Translations under genes and position numbers: made by a program
Notes under the pieces: generated by a model
What the model was told of the DNA's origin: nothing
What the model saw: the letters and a program-made list of their open reading frames with translations, nothing else
Databases searched by the model: none
Origin: Prevotellaceae bacterium MN60
Lineage (GTDB): Bacteria > Bacteroidota > Bacteroidia > Bacteroidales > Bacteroidaceae
NCBI GenBank assembly: GCA_900199555.1
Contig: FZQZ01000010.1
Span: 1-64,000 of the forward strand
DNA length: 64,000 bases
Direction of reading: 5' to 3'
Part shown: one piece after another, positions 45,959 through 53,607 of the stretch
Layout of the letters: every line of letters begins with the position of its first letter
Numbering within the stretch: position 1 is the first letter of the stretch

Positions 45959-46171
45959 ATGATGAAAATACTGCTATTGACCACGTTAATAATTGCTATA
46001 GGCATGTTATTTTTCTGTGTGAAACTAGTTTTCCGCAAGAATGGCAGCTTCTCGTCACAACATATTCATGACAGTCAGGCCATGAAAGACCGTGGCATCC
46101 ACTGTGTGATGGATCAAGACCGCGAGATGCGAAGAAAGAGCAAATTCGCAGTCAGCGAGAAGTCTGAATAA
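45959..46171 (+). CDS. Small single-span membrane protein (70 aa)
   Basis: One membrane helix (about 4-24, LLLTTLIIAIGMLFFCVKLVF) is followed by a polar tail, FSSQHIHDSQAMKDRGIHCVMDQDREMRRKSKF. A similar tail occurs, as I recall it, in many small Bacteroidetes proteins of unknown role. It has a good promoter of its own. Function unknown. Confidence 0.75.
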   Translation: MMKILLLTTLIIAIGMLFFCVKLVFRKNGSFSSQHIHDSQAMKDRGIHCVMDQDREMRRKSKFAVSEKSE

Positions 46172-46230
46172 CAAGACAACGTGAGAATAAAAGAAAAAAC
46201 GAAAGAAATAATAAAATAAAAAAGTAGAAA

Positions 46231-46845
46231 ATGAAAAAGTACATGTTTCTGGCCGCTGCTGCCGTAGTAGCACTGGCATCTTGCAACAATGCAAGCCCCA
46301 AGATGGACGAACAGCCTGCAGCAGCTACTGCAGCTGAGAGCACTGGTAACCTAAAAATCGCCTATGTAGAAGTTGACTCTCTGATGACTCAGTATGAGTT
46401 CTGTAAGGAGTTCAGCCTCATCCTGCAGAAGAAGAGCACCAATGCGCGCAACACTCTGAACCAAAAAGGTCAGGCTCTACAGACCGCCGCTGCCAACTTC
46501 CAGCAGAAGTTGCAGAACAATGGTTTCAGCAGCCGTGAGCAGGCCGAAGGTCAGCAGGCAGCTATCCAGCGCCAGCAGCAGAGCCTTCAGGAGCTGTCAG
46601 CTCGCTTAGAGAATGAACTGGCTTCTGAGACCAACAAGTACAACGAAGCACTGCGCGACTCATTGCAGCACTTCCTTGCTACATATAATAAGGATAAGAA
46701 GTTCGACCTGATTCTGACTAAGCAGGGCGACAACATTCTTTATGCCGCTAAGCGTTTCGACATCACCAACGATGTTATCAATGGTCTGAACAAGCGCTAC
46801 AAGTCTACACTGAAGACTGAGGCAAAGAAAGAGGAGAAGAAGTAA
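46231..46845 (+). CDS. OmpH/Skp-like lipoprotein chaperone
   Basis: The 204-aa product has a lipoprotein signal with LASC (Cys18), then IAYVEVDSLMTQYEFCKEF, the usual start of OmpH/Skp domains, a long Gln-rich coiled coil (about 75-135), and LILTKQGDNILYAAKRFDITNDVINGLN at the end. Skp-like proteins carry outer-membrane proteins across the periplasm; the lipid anchor is common in this phylum. Confidence 0.88.
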   Translation: MKKYMFLAAAAVVALASCNNASPKMDEQPAAATAAESTGNLKIAYVEVDSLMTQYEFCKEFSLILQKKSTNARNTLNQKGQALQTAAANFQQKLQNNGFSSREQAEGQQAAIQRQQQSLQELSARLENELASETNKYNEALRDSLQHFLATYNKDKKFDLILTKQGDNILYAAKRFDITNDVINGLNKRYKSTLKTEAKKEEKK

Positions 46846-46849
46846 TCAT

Positions 46850-46885
46850 CTCCCCACCTACCCTCTCCAAAAGGAGGAGGTTATT
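46850..46885. repeat. Degenerate GC-rich hairpin before dbpA
   Basis: CCCTCTCC and GGAGGAGG around AAAA form an imperfect hairpin related to the CCTCCCCC repeats elsewhere in the window. It may act as a terminator for the OmpH-like gene. Confidence 0.4.
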
Positions 46886-46889
46886 CTAT

Positions 46890-48263
46890 ATGGATATACA
46901 GCAGATACTCAATAAGCTTGGTATCTCCGAGCTAAACGAAATGCAACAACACGCCGCCGAAGCCATCCTTGGCTCCGACGGTGATGTTGTTTTACTATCC
47001 CCCACTGGCACGGGTAAGACATTAGCTTATCTCTTACCCCTCGTACAACTGATAGAGGGTGATGGTCCCACGCCACAAGCCCTTGTGATTACACCAGGTA
47101 GAGAACTCGCTCTGCAGTCAGCCCAAGTCCTAAAGAGTATGGGTTGCGGATTGCGAGGCATGAGTGTCTATGGCGGTCGTACTGCGATGGACGAACATCG
47201 TAAGCTAAAAGAGGTGAAGCCACAGATAGTATTCGGTACGCCAGGCCGACTAAACGACCATCTCGACAAGGAAAACATCTCACGCTATGGCATTCGCTAT
47301 CTCATCATCGACGAGTTTGATAAGTGTTTGGAAATGGGTTTCCAAGCAGAGATGGAGAAGCTCATCAAGAGTCTGCCAGGATTGCAGCGCCGTATTCTCT
47401 TGTCAGCTACCAATACCGAAGAGATTCCGCAATTTGTCAACATGTCGAAGAAAGGAACGCTTATCGACTTTCTTCCAGAAGACGAACAGACTTCTGAGCG
47501 CATCACGCTCTACGAGGTACACAGTCCACAGAAAGACAAACTCGACACGCTGCGCCAACTGCTATTGAGCTTTGGCAACGAGAGTAGCATTGTATTCCTC
47601 AACTATCGTGAATCAGTAGAGCGTGTTGACAATTATCTGCGCGAACAAGGCTTTGTAACTAGTCGCTTTCATGGTGGACTGGAACAGCGCCAGCGCGAAG
47701 ATGCCCTCTATCGTTTCAGCAATGGTTCTGCCACCGTACTTGTCAGCACCGATTTAGCATCTCGTGGTCTCGACATTCCCGACATTCAAAACATTATCCA
47801 TTATCATATGCCCGAAAGCGAAGATGGCTACATTCATCGTGTAGGCCGTACCGCTCGCTGGGATAAGCAAGGTCGTGCCTTCTTTATTCTCGGACCAGAG
47901 GAGCAAATTCCAGAGTTTGTCATTGACCATTCACCATTGAACATTGAACATTATGAGCCCACCCTGAAAATGGTCAATCGTCAATCGTCAATGGTCAATA
48001 ATCTTACGCCCGCTCTTCCCAAAATGGCAACGCTCTATATCGGCAAGGGTAAGAAGGATAAGATTTCGAAGGGCGACATAGTGGGATTCCTTTGCAAATC
48101 GGGCGGTCTGCGCTCCGATGAAATTGGTCGCATTGACGTCAAAGATCGCTATGCTTATGTGGCCGTAAAACGAGAAAAAGTACGCCAAGTACTACGCGAA
48201 ACTCGTGGCGAAAAGATCAAAGGAATTAAAACCATCGTCGAACATTGCGACGCCACACTTTGA
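46890..48263 (+). CDS. dbpA: DEAD-box ATP-dependent RNA helicase DbpA
   Basis: The 457-aa protein has all DEAD-box motifs (SPTGTGKTLAYLLP, TPGREL, GTPGRL, IIDEFDKCLEMGF with a DEFD variant, LSATN, STDLASRGLDIP, HRVGRTAR) and a C-terminal DbpA RNA-binding domain (ATLYIGKGKKDKISKGDIVGFLCKSGG), which targets 23S rRNA hairpin 92. The variant DEFD in place of DEAD is notable. The linker between the domains contains an inverted heptamer element (47921-48000) that is read through in frame. Confidence 0.93.
   Translation: MDIQQILNKLGISELNEMQQHAAEAILGSDGDVVLLSPTGTGKTLAYLLPLVQLIEGDGPTPQALVITPGRELALQSAQVLKSMGCGLRGMSVYGGRTAMDEHRKLKEVKPQIVFGTPGRLNDHLDKENISRYGIRYLIIDEFDKCLEMGFQAEMEKLIKSLPGLQRRILLSATNTEEIPQFVNMSKKGTLIDFLPEDEQTSERITLYEVHSPQKDKLDTLRQLLLSFGNESSIVFLNYRESVERVDNYLREQGFVTSRFHGGLEQRQREDALYRFSNGSATVLVSTDLASRGLDIPDIQNIIHYHMPESEDGYIHRVGRTARWDKQGRAFFILGPEEQIPEFVIDHSPLNIEHYEPTLKMVNRQSSMVNNLTPALPKMATLYIGKGKKDKISKGDIVGFLCKSGGLRSDEIGRIDVKDRYAYVAVKREKVRQVLRETRGEKIKGIKTIVEHCDATL
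47921..48000. repeat. Inverted heptamer element inside dbpA
   Basis: Left arm: CATTGAC, CATTCAC, CATTGAA, CATTGAA, CATTATG (47921-47955). Right arm: GTCAATC, GTCAATC, GTCAATG, GTCAATA (47973-48000). A 17-bp spacer separates them. Structure and sequence match the arms flanking the gene at 49578. Confidence 0.85.
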
Positions 48264-48277
48264 CCCGAAGGTCAAAG
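48258..48277. terminator. Short hairpin at the end of dbpA
   Basis: CTTTGACC and GGTCAAAG pair around CGAA, and the dbpA stop codon lies in the stem. No T-run follows, so termination is only possible. Confidence 0.4.
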
Positions 48278-48352
48278 AATTGAGATAATTGCAAGGTGGA
48301 GTTGACAAAATGCAAGCAAAAGTATATTATTTGCTTAATTTATGCTCAAATA

Positions 48353-48385
48353 TTTGCCCAATTAAAATAAAAAGTGTAATTTCGC
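48353..48385 (+). promoter_or_regulatory. Putative serC promoter and leader
   Basis: TTTG at 48353-48356 and TAATTTCGC at 48377-48385 (one mismatch) are 20 nt apart. The leader to the ATG at 48484 is about 95 nt and contains GTCTC/GAGAC arms that could form a small hairpin. Confidence 0.55.
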
Positions 48386-48483
48386 ACCGCAAAAGATAAT
48401 ACATCTAGAGTCTCGCAAAGAGACATCTATCATGTTGAGATAAAATAATCATTGAAATAACCTTTTAAATTAGACATTCAAAA

Positions 48484-49551
48484 ATGAAGAAGTACAACTT
48501 TAATGCAGGTCCCTCAATGCTTCCCCGCGAGGTGATTGAGGCCACCGCCAAACAGTGTTTAGACTTCAATGGTTCTGGTCTTTCTCTGATGGAGATCAGC
48601 CATCGTGCAAAGGACTTCCAGCCCGTAGTTGACGAGGCCGTTGCGCTTGTCAAGGAGCTGCTCGACATTCCTGAGGGCTATTCCGTAATCTTCCTTGGTG
48701 GTGGTGCCAGTCTTGAATTCTGTATGATTCCTTACAACTTCCTGGTAAAGAAGGCTGCTTACCTGAACACTGGTGTTTGGGCTAAGAAGGCTATGAAGGA
48801 GGCCAAGTTATTTGGTGAAGTTGTTGAGGTGGCTTCTTCTGCTGATTCAAACTATACCTTCATTCCAAAGGACTTCACTGTTCCTGCTGATGCCGACTAT
48901 CTGCACATCACAACAAACAATACCATCTATGGTACTGAGATTCGCAAGGACCTCGATGTTAATGTTCCTCTGATTGCCGATATGTCTTCAGATATCTTCA
49001 GCCGTCCTGTTGACGTAAAGAAGTACGATGCCATCTATGCTGGTGCTCAGAAGAACCTCGCTATGGCTGGTGTAACCATCGTCATTGTTAAGGACGATGC
49101 GCTGGGCAAGGCTCCTCGTGAGATTCCTACCATGCTCGACTACCGCACCCACGTTTCTAAGGGTTCTATGTTCAACACTCCTCCTGTAGTGCCCATCTAC
49201 TGCGCTCTCGAGAACCTGCGTTGGATTAAGAAGCAGGGCGGTGTTGAAGCAATGGACAAGCTGGCTAAGCAGCGTGCAGAGATTGTTTACGGTGAGATTG
49301 ACCGCAACAAGATGTTCCGTGGTACAGCCGTTGCTGAGGACCGTTCACTGATGAACCTCTGCTTCGTAATGGCAGACGAGTACAAGGAGTTGGAGAAAGA
49401 CTTCCTCGACTTCGCCACCTCTAAGGGTATGGTTGGTGTTAAGGGTCACCGCGATGTTGGTGGTTTCCGTGCTTCTTGCTACAATGCTCAGACCATCGAA
49501 GGTGTTAACGCCCTCGTTGCTTGCATGAAAGAATTTGAGAGTAATCATTGA
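48484..49551 (+). CDS. serC: Phosphoserine aminotransferase
   Basis: The 355-aa PLP enzyme makes phosphoserine in serine synthesis. [13 protein letters not shown] is the family N-terminus, and the PLP-binding Lys is in [29 protein letters not shown] is the usual C-terminal signature. The last codons and stop (Asn-His-stop) lie in the first unit of the CATTGAC array that starts the inserted segment before serA. Confidence 0.96.
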   Translation: MKKYNFNAGPSMLPREVIEATAKQCLDFNGSGLSLMEISHRAKDFQPVVDEAVALVKELLDIPEGYSVIFLGGGASLEFCMIPYNFLVKKAAYLNTGVWAKKAMKEAKLFGEVVEVASSADSNYTFIPKDFTVPADADYLHITTNNTIYGTEIRKDLDVNVPLIADMSSDIFSRPVDVKKYDAIYAGAQKNLAMAGVTIVIVKDDALGKAPREIPTMLDYRTHVSKGSMFNTPPVVPIYCALENLRWIKKQGGVEAMDKLAKQRAEIVYGEIDRNKMFRGTAVAEDRSLMNLCFVMADEYKELEKDFLDFATSKGMVGVKGHRDVGGFRASCYNAQTIEGVNALVACMKEFESNH

Positions 49552-49577
49552 CCATTGATCATTGACCATTGACCATT
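49546..49577 (+). repeat. Left heptamer arm flanking the four-helix-bundle gene
   Basis: CATTGAC, CATTGAT, CATTGAC, CATTGAC in phase from 49546, then CATT running into the ATG at 49578. It is nearly the reverse complement of the right arm at 49941-49970. Confidence 0.9.
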
Positions 49578-49940
49578 ATGAAGGCGGATAATCAAGTATT
49601 AATTGATAGTAAGGCTTTTGCACTACGAATAATCCGTCTTTATAAGTACTTGAAAGAAGACAAACAAGTATATGTATTGTCTAAACAAGTTCTCCGAAGT
49701 GGCACTAGTATAGGGGCAAATATTCGAGAGAGTGTCAATGCTCAAAGTCGAATGGATTTTGTTAACAAATTAAACATTGCTCTAAAGGAAGCAAACGAAA
49801 CTGAATATTGGCTAGAGCTGTTACATGAGTCAGACGTAATAGACGACAAACAATTTGAATCTATTTATAATGATTGTGGTAAAATCGCAGCTACTCTGAC
49901 CAAAATCATCAAGACGACCAAAACGGAAGCGAAAGATTAA
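49578..49940 (+). CDS. Four-helix-bundle protein (23S rRNA IVS-type)
   Basis: The 120-aa protein belongs to the S23/IVP family (TIGR02436): KAFALRIIRLYKYLKE, then VLSKQVLRSGTSIGANIRES and FVNKLNIALKEANETEYWLELL. Relatives are encoded in intervening sequences of 23S rRNA in Leptospira and Coxiella, and a relative (Avd) acts in diversity-generating retroelements. Its biochemical role is poorly known. Here it sits between serC and serA, bounded by near-identical inverted heptamer arms, and looks like an insertion into the serine operon. Confidence 0.9.
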   Translation: MKADNQVLIDSKAFALRIIRLYKYLKEDKQVYVLSKQVLRSGTSIGANIRESVNAQSRMDFVNKLNIALKEANETEYWLELLHESDVIDDKQFESIYNDCGKIAATLTKIIKTTKTEAKD

Positions 49941-49970
49941 TGGTCAATGGTCAATGTTCAATGTTCAATA
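49941..49970 (+). repeat. Right heptamer arm flanking the four-helix-bundle gene
   Basis: GTCAATG, GTCAATG, TTCAATG, TTCAATA in phase from 49943, immediately after the TAA stop. The serA ATG follows at 49977. Confidence 0.9.
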
Positions 49971-49976
49971 AACAAC

Positions 49977-50894
49977 ATGAAAGTATTAGTTGCAACAGAG
50001 AAGCCATTTGCAGCTGCAGCTGTTAATGGTATCAAGGCAGAAGTAGAAGCTGCTGGCAATGAGCTGGCACTGCTCGAGAAATATACAGAAAAGGCACAAC
50101 TGCTGGATGCAGTGAAAGATGCCGATGCGCTGATTATCCGTTCAGATAAGGTAGATGCAGAAGTATTGGATGCTGCTAAGCAGTTGAAGATTGTGGTTCG
50201 TGCTGGTGCAGGTTACGACAATATCGACATCGCTGCCGCTACCGCCCACAACGTAGTAGCCGAGAACACTCCTGGCCAGAACGCTAACGCCGTAGCCGAG
50301 TTGGTATTCGGTCTGTTGGTAATGGCTGTTCGTGGATTCTACAATGGCAAGAGCGGTTCAGAACTGCTGGGCAAGAAGCTTGGTATTCTTGCTTTCGGTA
50401 ATGTAGGTCGCAACGTGGCTCGCATCGCCAAGGGCTTCGGCATGGATGTTTATGCTTACGATGCTTTCTGCCCCGCAGAGGTTATCGAGAAGGCTGGCGT
50501 TCACGCTGTAGCTAATCAGGAGGCTCTCTTCGAGACCTGCGATGTTGTTTCACTCCACATTCCCGCAACTCCAGAGACCAAGCAGAGCATCAACTACGCT
50601 TTGGTAGGTAAGATGAAGAAGGGTGGCATACTCGTAAACACCGCTCGTAAGGAAGTGATTGACGAGGCTGGCCTCATCAAACTGATGGCAGAGCGTGAGG
50701 ACTTGAAGTTCGTTACCGACATCATGCCCGATGCTAACGATGAGTTCCTGAAGTTTGAAGGTCGCTACTTCTCTACTCCTAAGAAGATGGGTGCTCAGAC
50801 AGCCGAGGCCAACATCAATGCTGGTATCGCTGCTGCCAAGCAGATCAATGCATTCTTCAAGGATGGCGACACAAAGTTCCAAGTGAACAAGTAA
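49977..50894 (+). CDS. serA: D-3-phosphoglycerate dehydrogenase
   Basis: The 305-aa protein is the short form lacking an ACT domain. MKVLVATEKPF at 49977 is the start; the frame upstream consists of repeat DNA. Motifs are VRAGAGYDNID, NTPGQNANAVAELV, the Rossmann LGILAFGNVGRNVA, and the catalytic region HIPATPETK and NTARKEVIDEAGL. It makes 3-phosphohydroxypyruvate, the substrate of SerC encoded upstream. A strong terminator follows. Confidence 0.95.
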   Translation: MKVLVATEKPFAAAAVNGIKAEVEAAGNELALLEKYTEKAQLLDAVKDADALIIRSDKVDAEVLDAAKQLKIVVRAGAGYDNIDIAAATAHNVVAENTPGQNANAVAELVFGLLVMAVRGFYNGKSGSELLGKKLGILAFGNVGRNVARIAKGFGMDVYAYDAFCPAEVIEKAGVHAVANQEALFETCDVVSLHIPATPETKQSINYALVGKMKKGGILVNTARKEVIDEAGLIKLMAEREDLKFVTDIMPDANDEFLKFEGRYFSTPKKMGAQTAEANINAGIAAAKQINAFFKDGDTKFQVNK

Positions 50895-50916
50895 TCAAGT
50901 ATTTCTATACATAGCG

Positions 50917-50948
50917 AGAGAGGATAAACCACACGGTTTATCCTCTCT
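50917..50948 (+). terminator. serA terminator
   Basis: AGAGAGGATAAACC and its perfect reverse complement flank a 4-nt loop ACAC, followed by a TTTATAT tail. Confidence 0.9.
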
Positions 50949-51027
50949 TTATATATCAAAGAGTTTTTGCTTGAAAAAAGTCTTCACCTTCACGCGTAAC
51001 CCTGTGTACTATAGCGCGACATGCGTG

Positions 51028-51064
51028 AATAGTGCCACCTCAGCATCGGAAAAGTGGCACTATT
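51028..51064. repeat. 11-bp inverted repeat
   Basis: AATAGTGCCAC (51028-51038) and GTGGCACTATT (51054-51064) around 15 bp. A related sequence, GGCACTATT, occurs again near 51092. Confidence 0.8.
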
Positions 51065-51160
51065 ACAAGGCAATACAGGCTATATAGACGTTCAAAACAG
51101 GCACTATTCCAGTGCTAAAGTGGCTCCGTTCTGACTCTACGAAAAGTTTATTTCAAAAAA

Positions 51161-51300
51161 CATCTAACCTTCTAACCCGACAAGGCTGAAACACCGATGT
51201 ACAGGGCGATTGAGGCGGGTTAGATGTTTGGAAACATCTAACCCGCCTAAAGCTCAATGCAGATAAACATTTGAAGGGTGTTGGGTTAGAAGGTTAGATG
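51161..51300. repeat. Nested inverted-repeat element
   Basis: Outer arms CATCTAACCTTCTAACCC (51161-51178) and its perfect reverse complement (51283-51300). At the centre, GGCGGGTTAGATGTTT (51214-51229) pairs perfectly with 51232-51247. Inner and outer arms share GGGTTAG/CTAACCC. No ORF is inside. Confidence 0.9.
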
Positions 51301-51319
51301 ATTTTGCGAACAAACTCTC

Positions 51320-51542
51320 AGCCCCCTCCTAGTCTCCCCCAAGGGGGAGGAATTTACATCCAAATAGTTTGACGACATTATTCGAGGAGTTTGACGACAC
51401 TTTACGGATAGTTTGACGGCATAATTCAAGGAGTATTTACGCATAATTCTCCTTGAATTTACGCACAATTCAAGAAGCATTTACGCATAATACTTTTCGG
51501 TTAGTATTCCTCCCCCAGTGGGGGGAAGTTTTGAGTGGGCTA
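51320..51542. repeat. Composite element: GC-rich terminal inverted repeats around a 22-bp array
   Basis: The left end (51320-51350) begins AGCCCCCTCC and ends GGGGGAGG; the right end (51510-51542) is its imperfect inverse, with CCTCCCCCAGTGGGGGGAAG at 51510-51529. The 22-bp array fills the middle. Confidence 0.7.
51366..51497 (+). repeat. Six tandem 22-bp units
   Basis: Units begin at 51366, 51388, 51410, 51432, 51454 and 51476. The first three contain AGTTTGACG; the last three are ATTTACGCATAATT-like variants. They match, inverted, the array at 23694-23759. Confidence 0.85.
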
Positions 51543-51824
51543 CATTCAGCTCTGAATACAACTGTTTCGGGGTGCAATACAATAACTATTGAGGTGCGAA
51601 AGTAACTAATTGAGCGCTGAGTGTAGCTAGTTACGCGCTGAGTCAGGCTAATTCAGAGCAGGGACAAACTGATGCTGTTCGAAGACAGCCTGATATGGAT
51701 GTCGAGATAGGCCAAAAACACTATTCACGCGTAACGAACTATAGCATACGTAGTTGCGTGTGAATGTGAAGAGTGATTTTAATAAAAAAATTCTGATACT
51801 ATTTGCAGATTAAAGGAATAATCG

Positions 51825-51833
51825 TATCTTTGC
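51825..51833 (+). promoter_or_regulatory. Putative promoter of the two hypothetical lipoprotein genes
   Basis: TATCTTTGC at 51825, continuing AAGCAGAAC. The same 18-bp string stands at the promoter at 52905. Confidence 0.65.
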
Positions 51834-51919
51834 AAGCAGAACCGTAAAAACAAAATAACTGCAACATGACACCGAGTTATAGACAAAAATCAGGAACCTA
51901 TCCCTTGGGGTTATTAAAA

Positions 51920-52363
51920 ATGACAAGGAGAATCTATTATATTCTGCTTGTGGGGATTATAATGTTCTTTCTGTCCTCATGTGATAGTAATGTTATTGGC
52001 TTCAATCAGGAATCTAATACGGTATACACCATAGATAACTATCCTATTTCAAGCCTTAAAATTGAAATGGAGAAGTCCAAAATGTACTTCCGTATTAGAA
52101 AAGTTGTTTCTTTAAAAGGCTCAACTTGTATTAAACTGGATTCATTAGGAGACAATTATAAGATAGAATCTATTAGAGGGTTTAAGGCTCCTATGGGAAA
52201 GAACGTGCCAATGCTTCCTTTGGAAATATATGAAATAAACCACTCTTCTATCGGTGATGCTGCATCTTGTATTATTTATGTTCTAACGGATAAAGACGGA
52301 CGAGTTGATAGAGTGATGAGTCGATACGAATACGAGAAACAAGAAGGATTAAAATCGAATTAA
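51920..52363 (+). CDS. Hypothetical lipoprotein (147 aa)
   Basis: The ATG at 51920 starts a lipoprotein signal (MTRRIYYILLVGIIMFFLSSC, Cys21); a longer frame from 51866 would place 18 polar residues ahead of it. The mature part has no recognised domain (IEMEKSKMYFRIRKVVSLKG..., IIYVLTDKDGRVDRVMSRYEYEKQ). The gene is AT-rich compared with its neighbours, and repeat-rich DNA lies upstream, so acquisition is possible. The next gene starts after 1 nt. Confidence 0.7.
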   Translation: MTRRIYYILLVGIIMFFLSSCDSNVIGFNQESNTVYTIDNYPISSLKIEMEKSKMYFRIRKVVSLKGSTCIKLDSLGDNYKIESIRGFKAPMGKNVPMLPLEIYEINHSSIGDAASCIIYVLTDKDGRVDRVMSRYEYEKQEGLKSN

Positions 52364-52364
52364 T

Positions 52365-52829
52365 ATGAAAAAGATAGTTTATTTTGTTTTGGCGGTTATA
52401 GGTATTACTCTTTTTCAATCATGCTATACGACAAGAAGAAATACAGACGATCAATTCGTAAAACAAGATATTCGTATATATAAAAGAGTTGGAGATGACT
52501 ACAGGTTGCGCAATATACTTAGGATATATATTATCCTGAGAATGGCCAATTCAGTGTACGAGATATACACAGAGGGCGGAGAAGGAATTATAGGAAAGTT
52601 CTCTTTAAGAAATGATACTATAAACTTGTATCATGAGTATCAACTTGGCTATTTAGATAGTACAATTAACTTAACCAAGATTAATAGAAAAGACACAATT
52701 CCAGAATTCTATCCTACCAAATTCGTTGTCAGGAAAGATAGTCTGATTGATATAACCTGTTATCAAGATGCACCTGAATATCTAACAGGATATAGTCGTC
52801 CAAGAGAAAACTTTATTTTGGTAAAATAA
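52365..52829 (+). CDS. Hypothetical lipoprotein (154 aa)
   Basis: The lipoprotein signal MKKIVYFVLAVIGITLFQSC (Cys20) is followed by a charged, strand-rich mature part with no domain I recognise. It is AT-rich, 1 nt downstream of the previous lipoprotein gene, and surely in the same transcript. Function unknown. Confidence 0.75.
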   Translation: MKKIVYFVLAVIGITLFQSCYTTRRNTDDQFVKQDIRIYKRVGDDYRLRNILRIYIILRMANSVYEIYTEGGEGIIGKFSLRNDTINLYHEYQLGYLDSTINLTKINRKDTIPEFYPTKFVVRKDSLIDITCYQDAPEYLTGYSRPRENFILVK

Positions 52830-52904
52830 TAAAAAAAGGTTAGAATCACTGATACAGGTTGTCGTTTTCTATACGAAAATCTTAATAGATTCAATAAAAG
52901 TGAT

Positions 52905-52913
52905 TATCTTTGC
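52905..52913 (+). promoter_or_regulatory. Putative promoter of the cupin gene
   Basis: TATCTTTGC followed by AAGCAGAAC, identical over 18 bp to the promoter at 51825. It lies about 64 nt before the ATG at 52977. Confidence 0.65.
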
Positions 52914-52976
52914 AAGCAGAACAAGGAAAATGGTTATAATACCAATAGAAATAACTAAAAACTAAAAGGAAGAACT

Positions 52977-53447
52977 ATGAAACAAATGAAACAATGGATG
53001 CTTGCTACCCTTCTTATGGGTAGTGCAATGGTTGGCATGACGGCATGCAAAGAATCTAAGGCTAATGAAAAAAAGTCTGCACCGGTGGTGAAGAGTGAAG
53101 AACTGATACGCACCTCTCAGAGTTGGGATGGTGTAGAACTGCCCGACTACCTACAAGGACGCCCAGAGCTGGTGGCGGTGAAATATGAATTTCCCGCAGG
53201 ACAGAAACTAGGCTGGCATCATCACCCTGTAATGAACTATGGAATATTGGTACAGGGAGAACTGACCATCATCGGTCAGGACGGTAAGGAGAAAGTAGTG
53301 CATGAAGGCGAACCTGTTGTAGAAATGGTAAACACCATCCACCACGGAGAGAACCGAGGAGACAAGCCCGTCATCCTATATATGTTCTATCTCTCGCAAA
53401 AAGATCTTCCACTAGCTGTGCAGCATCCAGAGATTCCCTTGAAATAG
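52977..53447 (+). CDS. Periplasmic lipoprotein with cupin domain
   Basis: The 156-aa product has a lipoprotein signal with MTAC (Cys23), a Lys-rich linker, and a single cupin domain: FPAGQKLGWHHHPVMNYGILVQGE carries the metal-binding His cluster and the Glu, and NTIHHGENRGD the second His site. The ligand is unknown. It has its own promoter. Confidence 0.85.
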   Translation: MKQMKQWMLATLLMGSAMVGMTACKESKANEKKSAPVVKSEELIRTSQSWDGVELPDYLQGRPELVAVKYEFPAGQKLGWHHHPVMNYGILVQGELTIIGQDGKEKVVHEGEPVVEMVNTIHHGENRGDKPVILYMFYLSQKDLPLAVQHPEIPLK

Positions 53448-53562
53448 CAATAGGGCTAATGGATATAAGAACGGGTGTCATAAAGGCTTGCGCTAAAACA
53501 AGAAAAAACGGGAATAGAACTCTTTTTTTATCAAAGATAAAACGTATTTAGGAAATAATGCG

Positions 53563-53571
53563 TACCTTTGC
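53563..53571 (+). promoter_or_regulatory. Putative pfkA promoter
   Basis: TACCTTTGC about 37 nt before the ATG at 53608. Confidence 0.7.
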
Positions 53572-53607
53572 ACCCGTAAAAAGGACATTTTTAGGATTAC
53601 AAAACAA

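Larger units (their letters stand above)
50895..51919. other. Repeat-rich region with no convincing gene
   Basis: These 1,025 bp hold the serA terminator, several inverted repeats, two facing GC-rich hairpins around an array of six 22-bp units, and a promoter near the right end. Short frames such as 51286-51480 on the minus strand are repeat-derived. CACGCGTAAC occurs twice (near 50991 and 51725). Confidence 0.75.

Noticed and set aside
49578..49940. A diversity-generating retroelement around the Avd-like gene
   Set aside because: No reverse transcriptase, template repeat or variable target gene is adjacent; the flanks are serC and serA.
51286..51480. Minus-strand frame of 64 codons in the repeat region after serA
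   Set aside because: Its sequence (RRIMRKYSLNYAVKL) reappears in a frame at 56581 because both are translations of the same 22-bp repeat; no promoter or family.
51366..51497. CRISPR array for the 22-bp repeats
   Set aside because: Units are contiguous with no spacers and diverge gradually; no cas genes are present.
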